Shown here one piece after another: positions 40,388 to 49,269 of a DNA stretch of 64,000 bases. The position numbers and the translations under genes are program-made. The notes below the pieces were generated by a model. It saw only the letters and a list, made by a program, of their open reading frames with translations. It was not told where the DNA came from and did no database searches. The DNA is from Cohnella xylanilytica (GTDB lineage Bacteria > Bacillota > Bacilli > Paenibacillales > Paenibacillaceae), in contig NZ_JACJVR010000097.1 of assembly GCF_014212175.1 (NCBI RefSeq), positions 58,052 through 122,051 of the forward strand, read 5' to 3'. Position 1 is the first letter of the stretch. The number at the start of each line of letters is the position of its first letter.

Positions 40388-41785
40388 ATGGAACTGACCG
40401 CCTGGATCGCCGACCGGCTTCGGGACCGGAAGGACGTCGTCTCCCAGAAGATCGAGCGCGGGGACTTCGTCTGCACGGTCTATTACCTGACCGACGGCAT
40501 CGATCTCGAGATGCTGCAGTCCCACGTGCTCAGGCCGCTGCTGAGGCCTTACTACGGCACGGCCGAAGAACGGCTCTCCGATATTTTCAATCATAAATCC
40601 TTCTTCACCGCCGTCTATACGTTGGCTCCCGCCCCCGAATCGGCCCTCGCGGGCCTGCTGGAAGGTCAAGCGCTGCTCTGCCTGCCGGGCCAGACGACGG
40701 GGCTGCTGTTCCCGTTCCAGAACCGCGCGAAGCGCTCCGTCGGCACGACGGAGAACGAGAAGACGGTCCGGGGACCGAAGGAATCGTTCGTGGAGGACGT
40801 CTGGACGAACCTGTCCCTTATCCGCCAACGGACGAAGAGCGACAAGCTCGTCGTCGACGAGTTCGCGATCGGGAGCGAATCCCGCACGGTCGTGCTCCTG
40901 CTCTACATGGACGGCAACTGCGCGCCGGAGCTGGCCGAATCGATCCGAACCAAGCTGCTGGCGATCCGCGCCGAACGGGTGCCGGGCAGCAGCTTCATCG
41001 AAGAAGCGCTGGACGACCAGCTGGCTTCCCCGTTCCCCAAGATGCTGAACACGGAGAGGCCGGACGTGGCCGCCTCCTCCCTGTTCGAAGGGCGCGTCGT
41101 CCTGCTCGTGGAAGGGACGCCGAATTCGCTGATCGCGCCGGCGACGCTGCAGTCGTTCCTCCAATCGGCGGAGGATTATTACCAGCGCTACTTCTTCAGC
41201 AGCTGGGTCCGGATGCTGCGCTACCTGTTCTTCTTCGTCAGCCTGGTGCTGCCGTCCGCCTACGTCGCCATCACGACGTTCCATCCGGAGATGCTTCCGT
41301 ACGCGCTGTTGATCTCGATCGCCTCCAGCCGGGACATCGTGCCGTTCCCCGCCATCCTGGAAGCGTTCATGATGGAGGTCGCGTTCGAGGTGCTGCGGGA
41401 GGCCGGCCAGCGCATCCCCTCCACCCTGGGACAGACGATCTCGATCGTCGGGGCGATCGTCATCGGGGAAGCGGCGGTCCAAGCCGGCATCGTCAGCGCG
41501 CCCATGGTTATCATCGTGGCGCTGACCGGCATCTCCTCGTTCGTCGTGCCGCACTTCTCGATGACGCTGGCGATTCGCTTCCTGCGGTTCGCCCTCTTGC
41601 TCGTGTCCGCTCTGTTCGGGCTCCTCGGGCTGCTCGTCGGTATTTTTTTCGTCTACATCCACCTGCTGTCCATCGACTCCTTCGGAACGCCTTACCTGTC
41701 GCCGGTCGTTCCTTATCGGGCCAAGGCCATGAAGGATACCGCCGGACGGTTCCCTTGGACGAGCTGGATGCGGAGGAGCCCTTGA
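40388..41785 (+). CDS. GerA-family germinant receptor, A subunit
   Basis: 465 residues. An N-terminal cytoplasmic region (1-240) with the GerAA features FVCTVYYLTDGID, FVEDVWTNLSLIR and VVLLVEGTPNSLIAP is followed by four to five membrane segments (from LRYLFFFVSLVLPSAYVAI) and the conserved SIVGAIVIGEAAVQAGIVS and PYLSPVVPY. It sits in the inner membrane of the spore and, with the B and C subunits encoded downstream, triggers germination on nutrient binding. ATG at 40388 with GGAAGG upstream. First gene of a four-gene operon; expected to be expressed from a forespore sigma-G promoter, which I could not place. Confidence 0.92.
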   Translation: MELTAWIADRLRDRKDVVSQKIERGDFVCTVYYLTDGIDLEMLQSHVLRPLLRPYYGTAEERLSDIFNHKSFFTAVYTLAPAPESALAGLLEGQALLCLPGQTTGLLFPFQNRAKRSVGTTENEKTVRGPKESFVEDVWTNLSLIRQRTKSDKLVVDEFAIGSESRTVVLLLYMDGNCAPELAESIRTKLLAIRAERVPGSSFIEEALDDQLASPFPKMLNTERPDVAASSLFEGRVVLLVEGTPNSLIAPATLQSFLQSAEDYYQRYFFSSWVRMLRYLFFFVSLVLPSAYVAITTFHPEMLPYALLISIASSRDIVPFPAILEAFMMEVAFEVLREAGQRIPSTLGQTISIVGAIVIGEAAVQAGIVSAPMVIIVALTGISSFVVPHFSMTLAIRFLRFALLLVSALFGLLGLLVGIFFVYIHLLSIDSFGTPYLSPVVPYRAKAMKDTAGRFPWTSWMRRSP

Positions 41786-41815
41786 AGCCACGTCGGGAGA
41801 AAAGGAGGGAGAACC

Positions 41816-43000
41816 GTGCGACTCGTCATTCCGTCCGCGCTGCGGCGGATCGCGCTGGGGCTGTCGGCGGCCCTCCCGCTGCTGCTCTCGGGCTGCTGGT
41901 CGAAGCAGGAGCTGAACGACCGCTCCTTCGTGTCCACTCTGATGATCGACCGGACCGAAGAGGGCTTGACGGAGGTATCCGCGATGTTCCTGCTCCCCAA
42001 CCGGGTCACGACGGGCCTGTCGAACAGCACGACGAACCAGAAGCCGTACGCCCTGGTCTCCGGCCGGGGACGGGATATCGCGGAAGCGTTCCAGCGCTTC
42101 CAGCGGGACCTGCCCCGCTACGTCACCTGGGGCCATATGCAGGTCATCATCGTCGGAGACCGGTACGCCCGCGCCGGACTGGCCCCTCTGCTCGACTTCC
42201 TGGTCCGGATGCCCGACTTCCGGCTGCGGGTGTACGTCTTCCACTTCGCCGGCGAGGCGCGCGAGCTGTCCAAGATCTCCTCGCTGTTCGAACGGTTCCC
42301 GACGGAGGTCTGGCGCGAATTCGCCCATATGAAGCAAGCGCCGCCCGTCCAATCCCGGGAGCTGCTCTACGCCCAGTGGAACAATCTCGGGGACGGCTAC
42401 CTCCCGGGCTTGAATCTGGGGCATAAAGATATTCCCACGGAGCGGGAGAGGGTCGAATGGTCGGGAATCGCCCCGGCGGCCTTAATCAAGGACAACAAGG
42501 TAACGGATTTGTTCACGGAGGAGGAGACGACGGGCGTCCTGCTCCTGAACAGCCGGGTTCCGGAGACGGTCTTCACGGTTCCGATCCCCGGTCCCGGAAA
42601 CGGGCTCGCCAGCGCCCGGCTTGTCGACGTCACGCAGCGGACCGGCGCCTCCCGGAGAGGAGATCGGGTGACGATCCGAACCCGCATCCGGGCCGAAGCG
42701 GACCTGATTACGATTCAATCGCCGCTCGACCTGACGAAGCCCGAATCGATCCGGAAGATCGAGCGGGCGCTCGAGGAGCGGCTAGGGGAGCTCGCGGCGG
42801 CCGCCGCCCGCAAGGCCAGAGCCCATCAAGCCGACGCCTTCCAATGGAGCGAGTACGTCAAATACGGCTATCCCTCTCTCTGGAAGAAGTGGTCGGGGAG
42901 CTTGCGGGAGAACCTGGCCGAGAACGTCTCGCCGAAGTTCGACGTCCGCGTTCATCTGCGGAATACCGGCGAGAGCCGATCTTCCTTGACGAACAAGTAA
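41816..43000 (+). CDS. GerA-family germinant receptor, C subunit (lipoprotein)
   Basis: 394 residues, Ger(x)C family. Signal peptide with lipobox LLSGC (about 23-27) followed by the family start WSKQELNDRSFV; later segments include GRDIAEAFQRFQRDLPRYVTWGHMQVIIVG and AFQWSEYVKYGYPSLWKKWS. It is attached to the outer face of the spore inner membrane. GTG start at 41816 with AAAGGAGGGAG upstream. Order A-C-(small)-B. Confidence 0.92.
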   Translation: MRLVIPSALRRIALGLSAALPLLLSGCWSKQELNDRSFVSTLMIDRTEEGLTEVSAMFLLPNRVTTGLSNSTTNQKPYALVSGRGRDIAEAFQRFQRDLPRYVTWGHMQVIIVGDRYARAGLAPLLDFLVRMPDFRLRVYVFHFAGEARELSKISSLFERFPTEVWREFAHMKQAPPVQSRELLYAQWNNLGDGYLPGLNLGHKDIPTERERVEWSGIAPAALIKDNKVTDLFTEEETTGVLLLNSRVPETVFTVPIPGPGNGLASARLVDVTQRTGASRRGDRVTIRTRIRAEADLITIQSPLDLTKPESIRKIERALEERLGELAAAAARKARAHQADAFQWSEYVKYGYPSLWKKWSGSLRENLAENVSPKFDVRVHLRNTGESRSSLTNK

Positions 43001-43015
43001 GGGGGCCTGCAAACC

Positions 43016-43240
43016 ATGTTGATCCTGCTCGCGATCGGATTCGCGCTCATCGCGTCCTACCAGGCCGCGCTTCACCGCCGCGGGCGAACGAGCGGCCGCG
43101 ACCGCGCGGTCGCTTACGTCCTGTCGGGCTTGACGTTCGTCTACGGCCTCGTATGCCGCTTCGCTCCCGGCTGGGCGAACCCGTTCGTTCCGATTCGCTT
43201 CGTGTTCGAACCCGTTCAAAGACTCATTGCGGGCAACTGA
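43016..43240 (+). CDS. Small membrane protein of the germinant receptor operon
   Basis: 74 residues: two hydrophobic stretches (LILLAIGFALIASYQAAL and VAYVLSGLTFVYGLVCRF) joined by a basic loop (HRRGRTSGRD). Such small two-helix proteins occur in gerA-type operons between C and B and may correspond to D-type accessory subunits; I cannot assign a function. It lies 15 bp after gerC and 18 bp before gerB. Confidence 0.75.
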   Translation: MLILLAIGFALIASYQAALHRRGRTSGRDRAVAYVLSGLTFVYGLVCRFAPGWANPFVPIRFVFEPVQRLIAGN

Positions 43241-43258
43241 GAAAGGAGGGGGAAAATC

Positions 43259-44371
43259 TTGAAGCAAGAGGGAACGGTAACGGCGCTTCAAACGGGAGGA
43301 CTGACGTTCCTCTTCGTCTTCTCCACGACGCTCGCTTACCTGATCGGCCCGCTGGCGAAGGAGGCGGGCTCCGACGGATGGATCTGCATCGTGCTGGGCG
43401 CCGTCGCCGGAACGGCCCTGGCGATTCCGCCGTTGAGCTTCGCCTTGCGAAGGCCGACGGCTTATCTCGGCTCGTTCGGGGAACGTATCGTAGGCAAGCC
43501 GGTCCACAAATGCATTCTCTTCTTGACATCGACCTTCTACCTGCACCTGGCCGCTTACATTCTTCGCGAATTCACCGACTTCTTCGTGCCGTCGTTCTTG
43601 AAGGAGACGCCTCCGGTCGCGGTAGCCATACTCGTCCTGACGGCGGCGGCGTTCCTGGCGCAGGTCGGCGTCTCCGGCAGCTTCCGGTTCGCCCAGGGCT
43701 GCTTCCTCGTCATCGGCTTGTTCTTCTTGCTGAAGCCGCTCTTCTTCGTCCCGTATCTAGATACGCCGATCTGGCGCGAGTTCGCCCGCATTCACGACTG
43801 GAAGACTCTGTGGAAGCAGACGTACGGAATCATTCCCTGGTACGGGGAACTGACGATGCTCGCTTACATCGCGCCGCTGTTCGCCTCGCGCCGGAAGATC
43901 CGCGCCGCCGTATGGATCGGCTCGATGGCGGGGACCTATATTCTGCTGACCGAATTCCTTCTGATCGTGCTGTTCTTCGGCCCGAAGCTGGCCGGAGCGC
44001 TGTCCTACCCGGCTCTCGACCTGACCGGGTTCGTACACCTGGGCGACTTCCTGCGCAACATGAACGCGCTGATCGTCTCCATCTGGTTCATGGGCTACTT
44101 CGTCAAGCTGAGCGTCGTCTTCGCCGTCGGCACGCTGCTGTTCTCCGAGATGCTCGGAGTGCGCGACCCGAAGCCGCTCACCGCCCCGCTCGGCGCTCTC
44201 GTCGTCTGCTTCTCCCTGGTATTGGCGCGCAATCCGGTCGAGCTGGCGGGCTACTTCGACGCCAGTTGGGCGACTTACGCGCTGGCCGTCGAGGGCCTGG
44301 CGTACGTCTACCCGCTCGTCTCGTGGGCGAGAGGGCGCGCGGGACGCCGGCCGGCCTCGCCGTCGGCCTGA
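43259..44371 (+). CDS. GerA-family germinant receptor, B subunit (spore permease)
   Basis: 370 residues, about ten membrane segments, amino acid permease-like spore protein family: VTALQTGGLTFLFVFSTTLAYL at the start, LHLAAYILREFTDFFVPSFL, and a YGELTMLAYIAPLF core segment. The germinant-binding subunit by analogy with GerAB. TTG start at 43259 (GGAGGGGGAAAATC upstream). Last of the ger genes. Confidence 0.92.
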   Translation: MKQEGTVTALQTGGLTFLFVFSTTLAYLIGPLAKEAGSDGWICIVLGAVAGTALAIPPLSFALRRPTAYLGSFGERIVGKPVHKCILFLTSTFYLHLAAYILREFTDFFVPSFLKETPPVAVAILVLTAAAFLAQVGVSGSFRFAQGCFLVIGLFFLLKPLFFVPYLDTPIWREFARIHDWKTLWKQTYGIIPWYGELTMLAYIAPLFASRRKIRAAVWIGSMAGTYILLTEFLLIVLFFGPKLAGALSYPALDLTGFVHLGDFLRNMNALIVSIWFMGYFVKLSVVFAVGTLLFSEMLGVRDPKPLTAPLGALVVCFSLVLARNPVELAGYFDASWATYALAVEGLAYVYPLVSWARGRAGRRPASPSA

Positions 44372-44501
44372 ACGGCGGCCTGAACGGCGGCTCGGCGGCG
44401 GGCGGCGGGCAAGGGCGGCGGTATGCTCCCGAACGTCTACCGGACAGGCGGCGGCTCATACATTGGTTGCGAGAAGGTCGTTCGAGAGGAGCGTCGCAAC
44501 C

Positions 44502-45347
44502 ATGGAACGAGACGATGGCCGCATGACGATCGCGCAGGAGCATCTGTTCTGGCTGGAGGTGCTGGAGGATCACGCCCACTTCCTGCGGGACTACCTGTCG
44601 CCGGAGGAGACGAAGTGGTGGCAGGAAGCCCAGAAGTTCATCGGCTTGTTCCGGCAGGCGGTCGAACAAGCGGCCGCGCTTCCCCAGGGCGAAGAGGCGG
44701 GTTCGGAGAGGATGATCGCGTTCGCCCGCGGCGTGTACCCGCTGGCGGACGCGTATTGCAATCTGGAAGGACACATGCAGTATCTGAGGTTGTGGAACCG
44801 GGTGAACCTCAACCTGACCCCGACTTACTTCAACGGTACGCTGAGCGAGAACAAGGAGTACCTGCGCCAGCTGTCGTACTGGATGCAGGGGCAGCCGGCC
44901 GCCCCGCTGTCGCTCACCGACCTGCTCGACCTGTGGCTGGAGGATCAGCTCGGACACGCCGTGCTGCTTCACGGCTTGCTCGATCCCGTCGAACAGACGC
45001 TCGGCGCCGAAGCGGAGAGGTTCTCCGCCCTGTTCTCGTCTTACATGGTCAAGAACCGGGCCATGAAGGGCTACCTGCGCTTCACGCCGCCGGGATTCCC
45101 GGCGGAGATCCAGTTCGCGGGCGAGGTGCTCGTGACGACCAAAGCGTTCTACGACTTCGTGAACCGCGTCGTCGTCCAATATCGCAGCGCCAGCCTGCTG
45201 TCCAAGACGACGCTGCGGTTCCTGGCCCACCACTTCCCGGAATCCTGCTACTTCATGCGCAAGCTGGCCTCGTTCGTGCCGGGGGCCCCTTCCTTCGCGG
45301 AATGTCCGCTGACCCGCCCGCCCTTCGTCGAGGAAGCGGGCTTCTAG
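44502..45347 (+). CDS. DUF2935 protein
   Basis: 281 residues, all-helical protein with two copies of the DUF2935 module: first EHLFWLEVLEDHAHFLRDYL (about 12-140), second LWLEDQLGHAVLLHGLLDP (about 145-270). Acidic/His residues in each module (ExxxW...DHAHF) resemble metal-binding four-helix bundles; function unknown. ATG at 44502 with AGAGGAG upstream. It is 131 bp past gerB and may be part of the same spore regulon, though this is only positional. Between the two genes is GC-rich DNA with GGCGGC repeats. Confidence 0.88.
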   Translation: MERDDGRMTIAQEHLFWLEVLEDHAHFLRDYLSPEETKWWQEAQKFIGLFRQAVEQAAALPQGEEAGSERMIAFARGVYPLADAYCNLEGHMQYLRLWNRVNLNLTPTYFNGTLSENKEYLRQLSYWMQGQPAAPLSLTDLLDLWLEDQLGHAVLLHGLLDPVEQTLGAEAERFSALFSSYMVKNRAMKGYLRFTPPGFPAEIQFAGEVLVTTKAFYDFVNRVVVQYRSASLLSKTTLRFLAHHFPESCYFMRKLASFVPGAPSFAECPLTRPPFVEEAGF

Positions 45348-45399
45348 CCGATCGGGTTCTTAGTCCGCTCCCCATCCGGATTCTAGGGGGACCCTTCAA

Positions 45400-46158
45400 T
45401 TACAAAGCCGCCATATCGAGAGCCCGCTTCAGCCCTTCCGCGACGTCTCCGACTCCGAAATACTCCAGCCCGACGAAGCCGTCGTACCCCGCTTCCTTCA
45501 GGGCGGCGAATACATACGGGTAGTTAATCTCGCCCAGGTGCAGCTCGTGCCGTCCCGGATGCCCGGCGGCGTGGAGATGGCCGATCAGCGGAAGATTCGC
45601 CTTCATCGTACGGACGAGATCCCCCTCGGTGATCTGCTGGTGGTAGATGTCGTACAGAACCTTCACGTTCGGGCTGCCGGCTTCGCGGACGATTCCGAAC
45701 GCTTCCTCGGACGAGGACAGGAAATACCCCGGATGGTCGACGGCGACGTTAAGCGGCTCGACGAGCAGCGTGACGCCCGCATCTTCCAGCAGCGGGGCGC
45801 ACTCCCTCAGCCCTTCGATCATATGCTGTCTTTGAGCTTCGCGGGGCGTGCCCGGAATGTCGTTGCCGGTCTGGGTGATCAGCCGGTCGCAGTCCAGACG
45901 CTTCGCCGCCTCGATCGAGAGCTTCAGCCCTTCCAGGTATTCGCCCCGCCGCGCCGGATCGACGAGGCTGACGAACTTCGTGCAGAAGGTCGCCACCTTC
46001 AGCCCGCAAGCGAGCTGGGCTTCCCGGATAGCTTCCAGATCCTTGTCCCACCAACTCCAGAACTCGACCGCCTCGTACCCGGCTTCCTTGGCGAGCTTCA
46101 TCGCTTCGGCGGGCGGAATTCCGCGGTATACCGCATCGATACAGACCGATAATCGCAT
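45400..46158 (-). CDS. Hydroxypyruvate isomerase-like TIM-barrel isomerase
   Basis: 252 residues: MRLSVCIDAVYRGIPPAEAM, AGYEAVEFWSWWDKDLEAI, TLLVEPLNVAVDHPGYFL (metal Glu), VKVLYDIYHQQITEGDLV, IGHLHAAGHPGRHELHLGEI (His ligand) and GFVGLEYFGVGD, the signature order of the Hyi/OtnI branch of the xylose isomerase-like superfamily. It probably isomerizes hydroxypyruvate or a 2-oxo sugar acid. The ATG at 46158 has GGAGG 11 nt upstream. It stands alone between two plus-strand genes. Confidence 0.87.
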   Translation of the reverse strand: MRLSVCIDAVYRGIPPAEAMKLAKEAGYEAVEFWSWWDKDLEAIREAQLACGLKVATFCTKFVSLVDPARRGEYLEGLKLSIEAAKRLDCDRLITQTGNDIPGTPREAQRQHMIEGLRECAPLLEDAGVTLLVEPLNVAVDHPGYFLSSSEEAFGIVREAGSPNVKVLYDIYHQQITEGDLVRTMKANLPLIGHLHAAGHPGRHELHLGEINYPYVFAALKEAGYDGFVGLEYFGVGDVAEGLKRALDMAAL

Positions 46159-46347
46159 GCTGGGGTTAACCTCCGTCTGGCAGGCGCTCCCGGCGCCCGG
46201 CCTCGTAATACGTGCCATCCCATTTTACAATGCCGCCTCCCCGCCGTAAAAGCGAATCTTCGCGTCTCCTTGACCCGCGGGGGGTAAACGTTGTATTTTT
46301 ATATCGACATATCAGTAGGTCAAAAATAAACGGGAGGTGGCGTCCTT

Positions 46348-46959
46348 ATGTCGCCCCGAACGAAAGAGCAGAACGAGGAGATCCGGCTCGCCCGGATCCG
46401 CCAGATTCGCGCCGCCGCCGCCGACGTCTACCTGACGCGGGGAATGGCGTTCGAGATGCGGGACGTGGCCGCGCAGGCCGGCGTCGGCTACGGCACCGTG
46501 TACCATTACTACAGCAATAAATATCTGTTGTTCCATGACTTGCTCTGGAACGCTCTCGACTCTGCCTCCGAGCTGACCCGTCAAGCGCTCTCGGAAGAGG
46601 AACCGGCGCGGGAACGGCTGCGATCGCTGTCGGTGAAGCTCCTTCGGCTGTGGTCCGAGGAGCCGATGGCGTTCATCCTGTACAAGATGGCTTCCGAGAG
46701 ATTCCACCAGCTCCCGCCCGAATCGGTCGGCCGATTGCCGGAGCGGTTCGAGGCCGAGCTGTATCTTCCGGTCGTCGAGGCTCTTCGGGAATCGCATGGG
46801 GACGCCCTCGCCGAAGAGACGGCCAACGTGCTGATCGGCTCGCTGATCGGGAGCGCGGGGCTGTGGCTGTACCATCGCCATCCGAAGATGGACGCCGAGA
46901 GAATGGCGGATTTGCTGTTCGCGGGAATCGCGGATCCGAAGGCATCAAGAGAGGGGTAA
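46348..46959 (+). CDS. TetR-family transcriptional regulator
   Basis: 203 residues. N-terminal TetR HTH (about 14-62: RIRQIRAAAADVYLTRGMAF, VGYGTVYHYYSNKYLLFHDL), then a helical ligand domain. ATG at 46348 with CGGGAGGTGG upstream. The next gene (methionine aminopeptidase) starts only 8 bp after its stop, so they are co-transcribed. The upstream DNA contains TATCGACATATCAGTAGGTCA, which could be its operator. Confidence 0.88.
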   Translation: MSPRTKEQNEEIRLARIRQIRAAAADVYLTRGMAFEMRDVAAQAGVGYGTVYHYYSNKYLLFHDLLWNALDSASELTRQALSEEEPARERLRSLSVKLLRLWSEEPMAFILYKMASERFHQLPPESVGRLPERFEAELYLPVVEALRESHGDALAEETANVLIGSLIGSAGLWLYHRHPKMDAERMADLLFAGIADPKASREG

Positions 46960-46966
46960 TCGATAC

Positions 46967-47716
46967 GTGGTAACTTTGAAATCGCCCGGCGAGATCGAGC
47001 AGATGAAGCCGGCCGGGGCCATCGTGGCCGCCTGCCACCGGGAGATCGCCAAGATGATCCGCCCGGGCGTGACGACCTGGGACATCGAGGAGCTCGTCGA
47101 CGACATGCTTCGCCGCGCGGGAGCGCGGGCGTATACGAAGGGATACAACGGCTACAAGTACGCCACCTGCGCGTCCGTCAACGACGTCATCGCTCACGGA
47201 TTCCCGAACAAGACGCCGCTCAAGAATGGGGACCTGGTCAAGATCGATATCGTCTCGCAGTTGGACGGCTGGGTCGGCGACTCGGCCTGGTGCTACGGCG
47301 TCGGGGAGCTGTCCCCGGCGGCGGAGAAGCTGATGCGGGTGACGAAGGAATGCCTCTACATCGGCATCGAGCGCGCCGTCGTCGGCAACCGGATCGGCGA
47401 TGCCATGCACGCCTTGCAGAAGCACGCGGAATCGAACGGGTACTCGATTGTGCGCGACTTGGCCGCCCACGGCGTCGGCCGGGAGCTTCACGAGGAGCCC
47501 ACCTTCATCCACATCGGGGCGCCGGGCAAGGGCTTCCGCTTCAAGGAAGGCATGGTGTTTACGATCGAGCCGATGGTGAACGAAGGCACGTGGCGGATGA
47601 CGATCGACGCCGACGGCTGGACCGCGAGAACCGCGGACGGCAAGCTGTCCGCCCAATTCGAACATACGATCGCGATCACGAAGGACGGACCGGTCATTTT
47701 GACCGCTCAGGAATAG
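46967..47716 (+). CDS. Type I methionine aminopeptidase, MapB/YflG-like
   Basis: 249 residues, the same length as B. subtilis YflG. Removes N-terminal Met from nascent proteins. All five metal ligands of the pita-bread fold are visible: Asp94 and Asp105 (VKIDIVSQLDGWVGDSAW), His168 (AAHGVGRELHEEP), Glu201 (FTIEPM) and Glu232 (QFEHTIAIT), plus His77 (VIAHGFP). GTG start at 46967 in the short gap after TetR. A MAP in operon with TetR suggests a conditional second aminopeptidase beside the usual essential one. Confidence 0.92.
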   Translation: MVTLKSPGEIEQMKPAGAIVAACHREIAKMIRPGVTTWDIEELVDDMLRRAGARAYTKGYNGYKYATCASVNDVIAHGFPNKTPLKNGDLVKIDIVSQLDGWVGDSAWCYGVGELSPAAEKLMRVTKECLYIGIERAVVGNRIGDAMHALQKHAESNGYSIVRDLAAHGVGRELHEEPTFIHIGAPGKGFRFKEGMVFTIEPMVNEGTWRMTIDADGWTARTADGKLSAQFEHTIAITKDGPVILTAQE

Positions 47717-47797
47717 GAAGCGAACGATTTAGGAATAGGAATCGACCGATTCAGGAATATGTCGCAGAAATAAGGTAGTTTAAGGAAAATGGTCGCA

Positions 47798-47857
47798 TAG
47801 ACAAATCGATAACCTTATCTTATGATGTTAATCGTTAACAGATTAGCCAAGGTTATC
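47798..47857 (+). promoter_or_regulatory. Promoter with nested inverted repeats
   Basis: -35 TAGACA (47798-47803), 17-bp spacer, -10 TATGAT (47821-47826). A perfect 9-bp inverted repeat GATAACCTT (47808-47816) / AAGGTTATC (47849-47857) surrounds a GTTAATCGTTAAC palindrome (47827-47839) that lies at the start site. It looks like a regulated promoter with an operator at +1. Confidence 0.65.
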
Positions 47858-47870
47858 ATCCGGTACGGGC

Positions 47871-47914
47871 GCAACCTCGTCACACGTCCCAACGTGATGC
47901 GGGGTTGCTTTTTT
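47871..47914 (+). terminator. Leader terminator (attenuator candidate) before the orphan binding protein
   Basis: GCAACCTCGTCACACGT pairs with ACGTGATGCGGGGTTGC over 17 positions with two mismatches, followed by TTTTTTG. It is 155 bp past the aminopeptidase stop but inside the leader of the promoter at 47798-47826 and only 40 bp before the next ATG, with no second promoter visible between. It may end the upstream gene or act as an attenuator. Confidence 0.75.
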
Positions 47915-47954
47915 GTCTCGCGTCTCGCCGGTGCCCGCCAAAGGAGTCCATTCG

Positions 47955-49217
47955 ATGAATGTCAAACGCCTCTTCCGGGCGGTCGCTCCGCTCTTCCTTA
48001 TGCTGCCGCTGGTTGTGCCTGCCGGCTGTCGGTCCTCCGATTCCCGGATCGGGAAGGAGCCGCTTACGCTTCGCATCGGATATTCGTCCGCGCAGGACTT
48101 TGAACGAAGATACGCAGACCGGTTGAGCCGGGAATTCCCCGAATGGACGATCGAGATCGTGCCGTCCGGCGGGCTTCTCTCCGGCCGGGAACCGGATCCC
48201 GCCGGCTGGCTTCGGAAGCATCCGGTCGATCTGATCTATCTTCCGCCGGCCTCGTTCCGGAAGGCCGCAGACCGGGGGCTGCTGCTCGACCTGGAACCTC
48301 GGCTGGAAGCGGATCCCGAACTCGAAGCCTCCTTCCGGCCGAACCTGCTCGAGCTCTCGGCTCTGTACGGAAACGGTCCGACCGGCGGCTTGATCCCCAG
48401 CTTCTACGGGGAAGCCGTCGCCGTCAACCGCCGGACGTTCGAGGAGAACGGCATTCGCGTGCCCGATCGGTTCGACGGCTGGACCGATCTCGTCATGCTG
48501 GCGCGGCGATTCGACCGGGGATTGCTGACTCCTTACGAGGGTCCGTTCGATTGGATACGAGGGATGGGCGGCTCCATCGGCTTAAGCCTGCGAGACGAGG
48601 AGGACGGTTCCTACGAGCTCGATACGCCGGCCTGGCGCCGATTGTGGCGTCTGGCCGCTCGCGGCCTGCTCTCCGGCTCGGTCCGGGTCGGGGGCGAAGG
48701 GGATTTCTCTTCTTTTGTGAATGGGGAATACGCGATGGCCATCGTCGGCTTCAAGGAGTTGGAGCAACTGAAGAGCGCCGACGGAGAACTCGACTGGACG
48801 GTCCTTCCCCTGCCGTCCGACTTCCGTTCCCCGGGCCGGTCGAGCCGGATCGTCCCGGACGGCTTCCTGTCGATTCCCCGATCATCCGCCCAACCGGACG
48901 CGGCTTGGGAGGCGTTGACCTTCCTGCTGGAAGACGAGGCGGATAGGCGGGCGGAGGAGGACAGGGCGGACGCAGCCTTCGGGTTCCCTTCCCTGCGGGC
49001 GGCATCCGCTCTCGGAACGGATCGGGTTAGCCGGATCGTCGAAGCGGTCGCGGACCGGCCCCCTCTGCCGCCCGTCGACGAGAAGCCTCTTCCCGTATCC
49101 TTGCGGGAAGAGGCGGACAAGGCGTTCCGTCTGGCCGTCGAGCGCAGCATCCCGGTCGAAGCCGCGCTGCGGAACCTGCAGGCCGAAGCGGACGAGGGGA
49201 AGTTCCCGCCGGAATAA
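47955..49217 (+). CDS. Orphan extracellular solute-binding lipoprotein
   Basis: 420 residues. Signal peptide with lipobox VPAGC (about 21-25), then LTLRIGYSSAQDFERRYADRL and a family 1-type binding fold (DLIYLPPASFRKAADRG, GLIPSFYGEAVAVNRRTFEE, FVNGEYAMAIVGFKELEQL). It lacks neighbouring permeases or kinase, so it may feed a distant transporter or act as a sensor accessory. ATG at 47955 with AAAGGAG 9 nt upstream; the frame extends to 47913 without a site. Expression likely passes through the leader terminator at 47871-47914. Confidence 0.82.
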   Translation: MNVKRLFRAVAPLFLMLPLVVPAGCRSSDSRIGKEPLTLRIGYSSAQDFERRYADRLSREFPEWTIEIVPSGGLLSGREPDPAGWLRKHPVDLIYLPPASFRKAADRGLLLDLEPRLEADPELEASFRPNLLELSALYGNGPTGGLIPSFYGEAVAVNRRTFEENGIRVPDRFDGWTDLVMLARRFDRGLLTPYEGPFDWIRGMGGSIGLSLRDEEDGSYELDTPAWRRLWRLAARGLLSGSVRVGGEGDFSSFVNGEYAMAIVGFKELEQLKSADGELDWTVLPLPSDFRSPGRSSRIVPDGFLSIPRSSAQPDAAWEALTFLLEDEADRRAEEDRADAAFGFPSLRAASALGTDRVSRIVEAVADRPPLPPVDEKPLPVSLREEADKAFRLAVERSIPVEAALRNLQAEADEGKFPPE

Positions 49218-49269
49218 GCGGGAGCAGGCTGCCGTTTAGAGACCGGCGGTTCGTTGCGGCGAACGCAGG

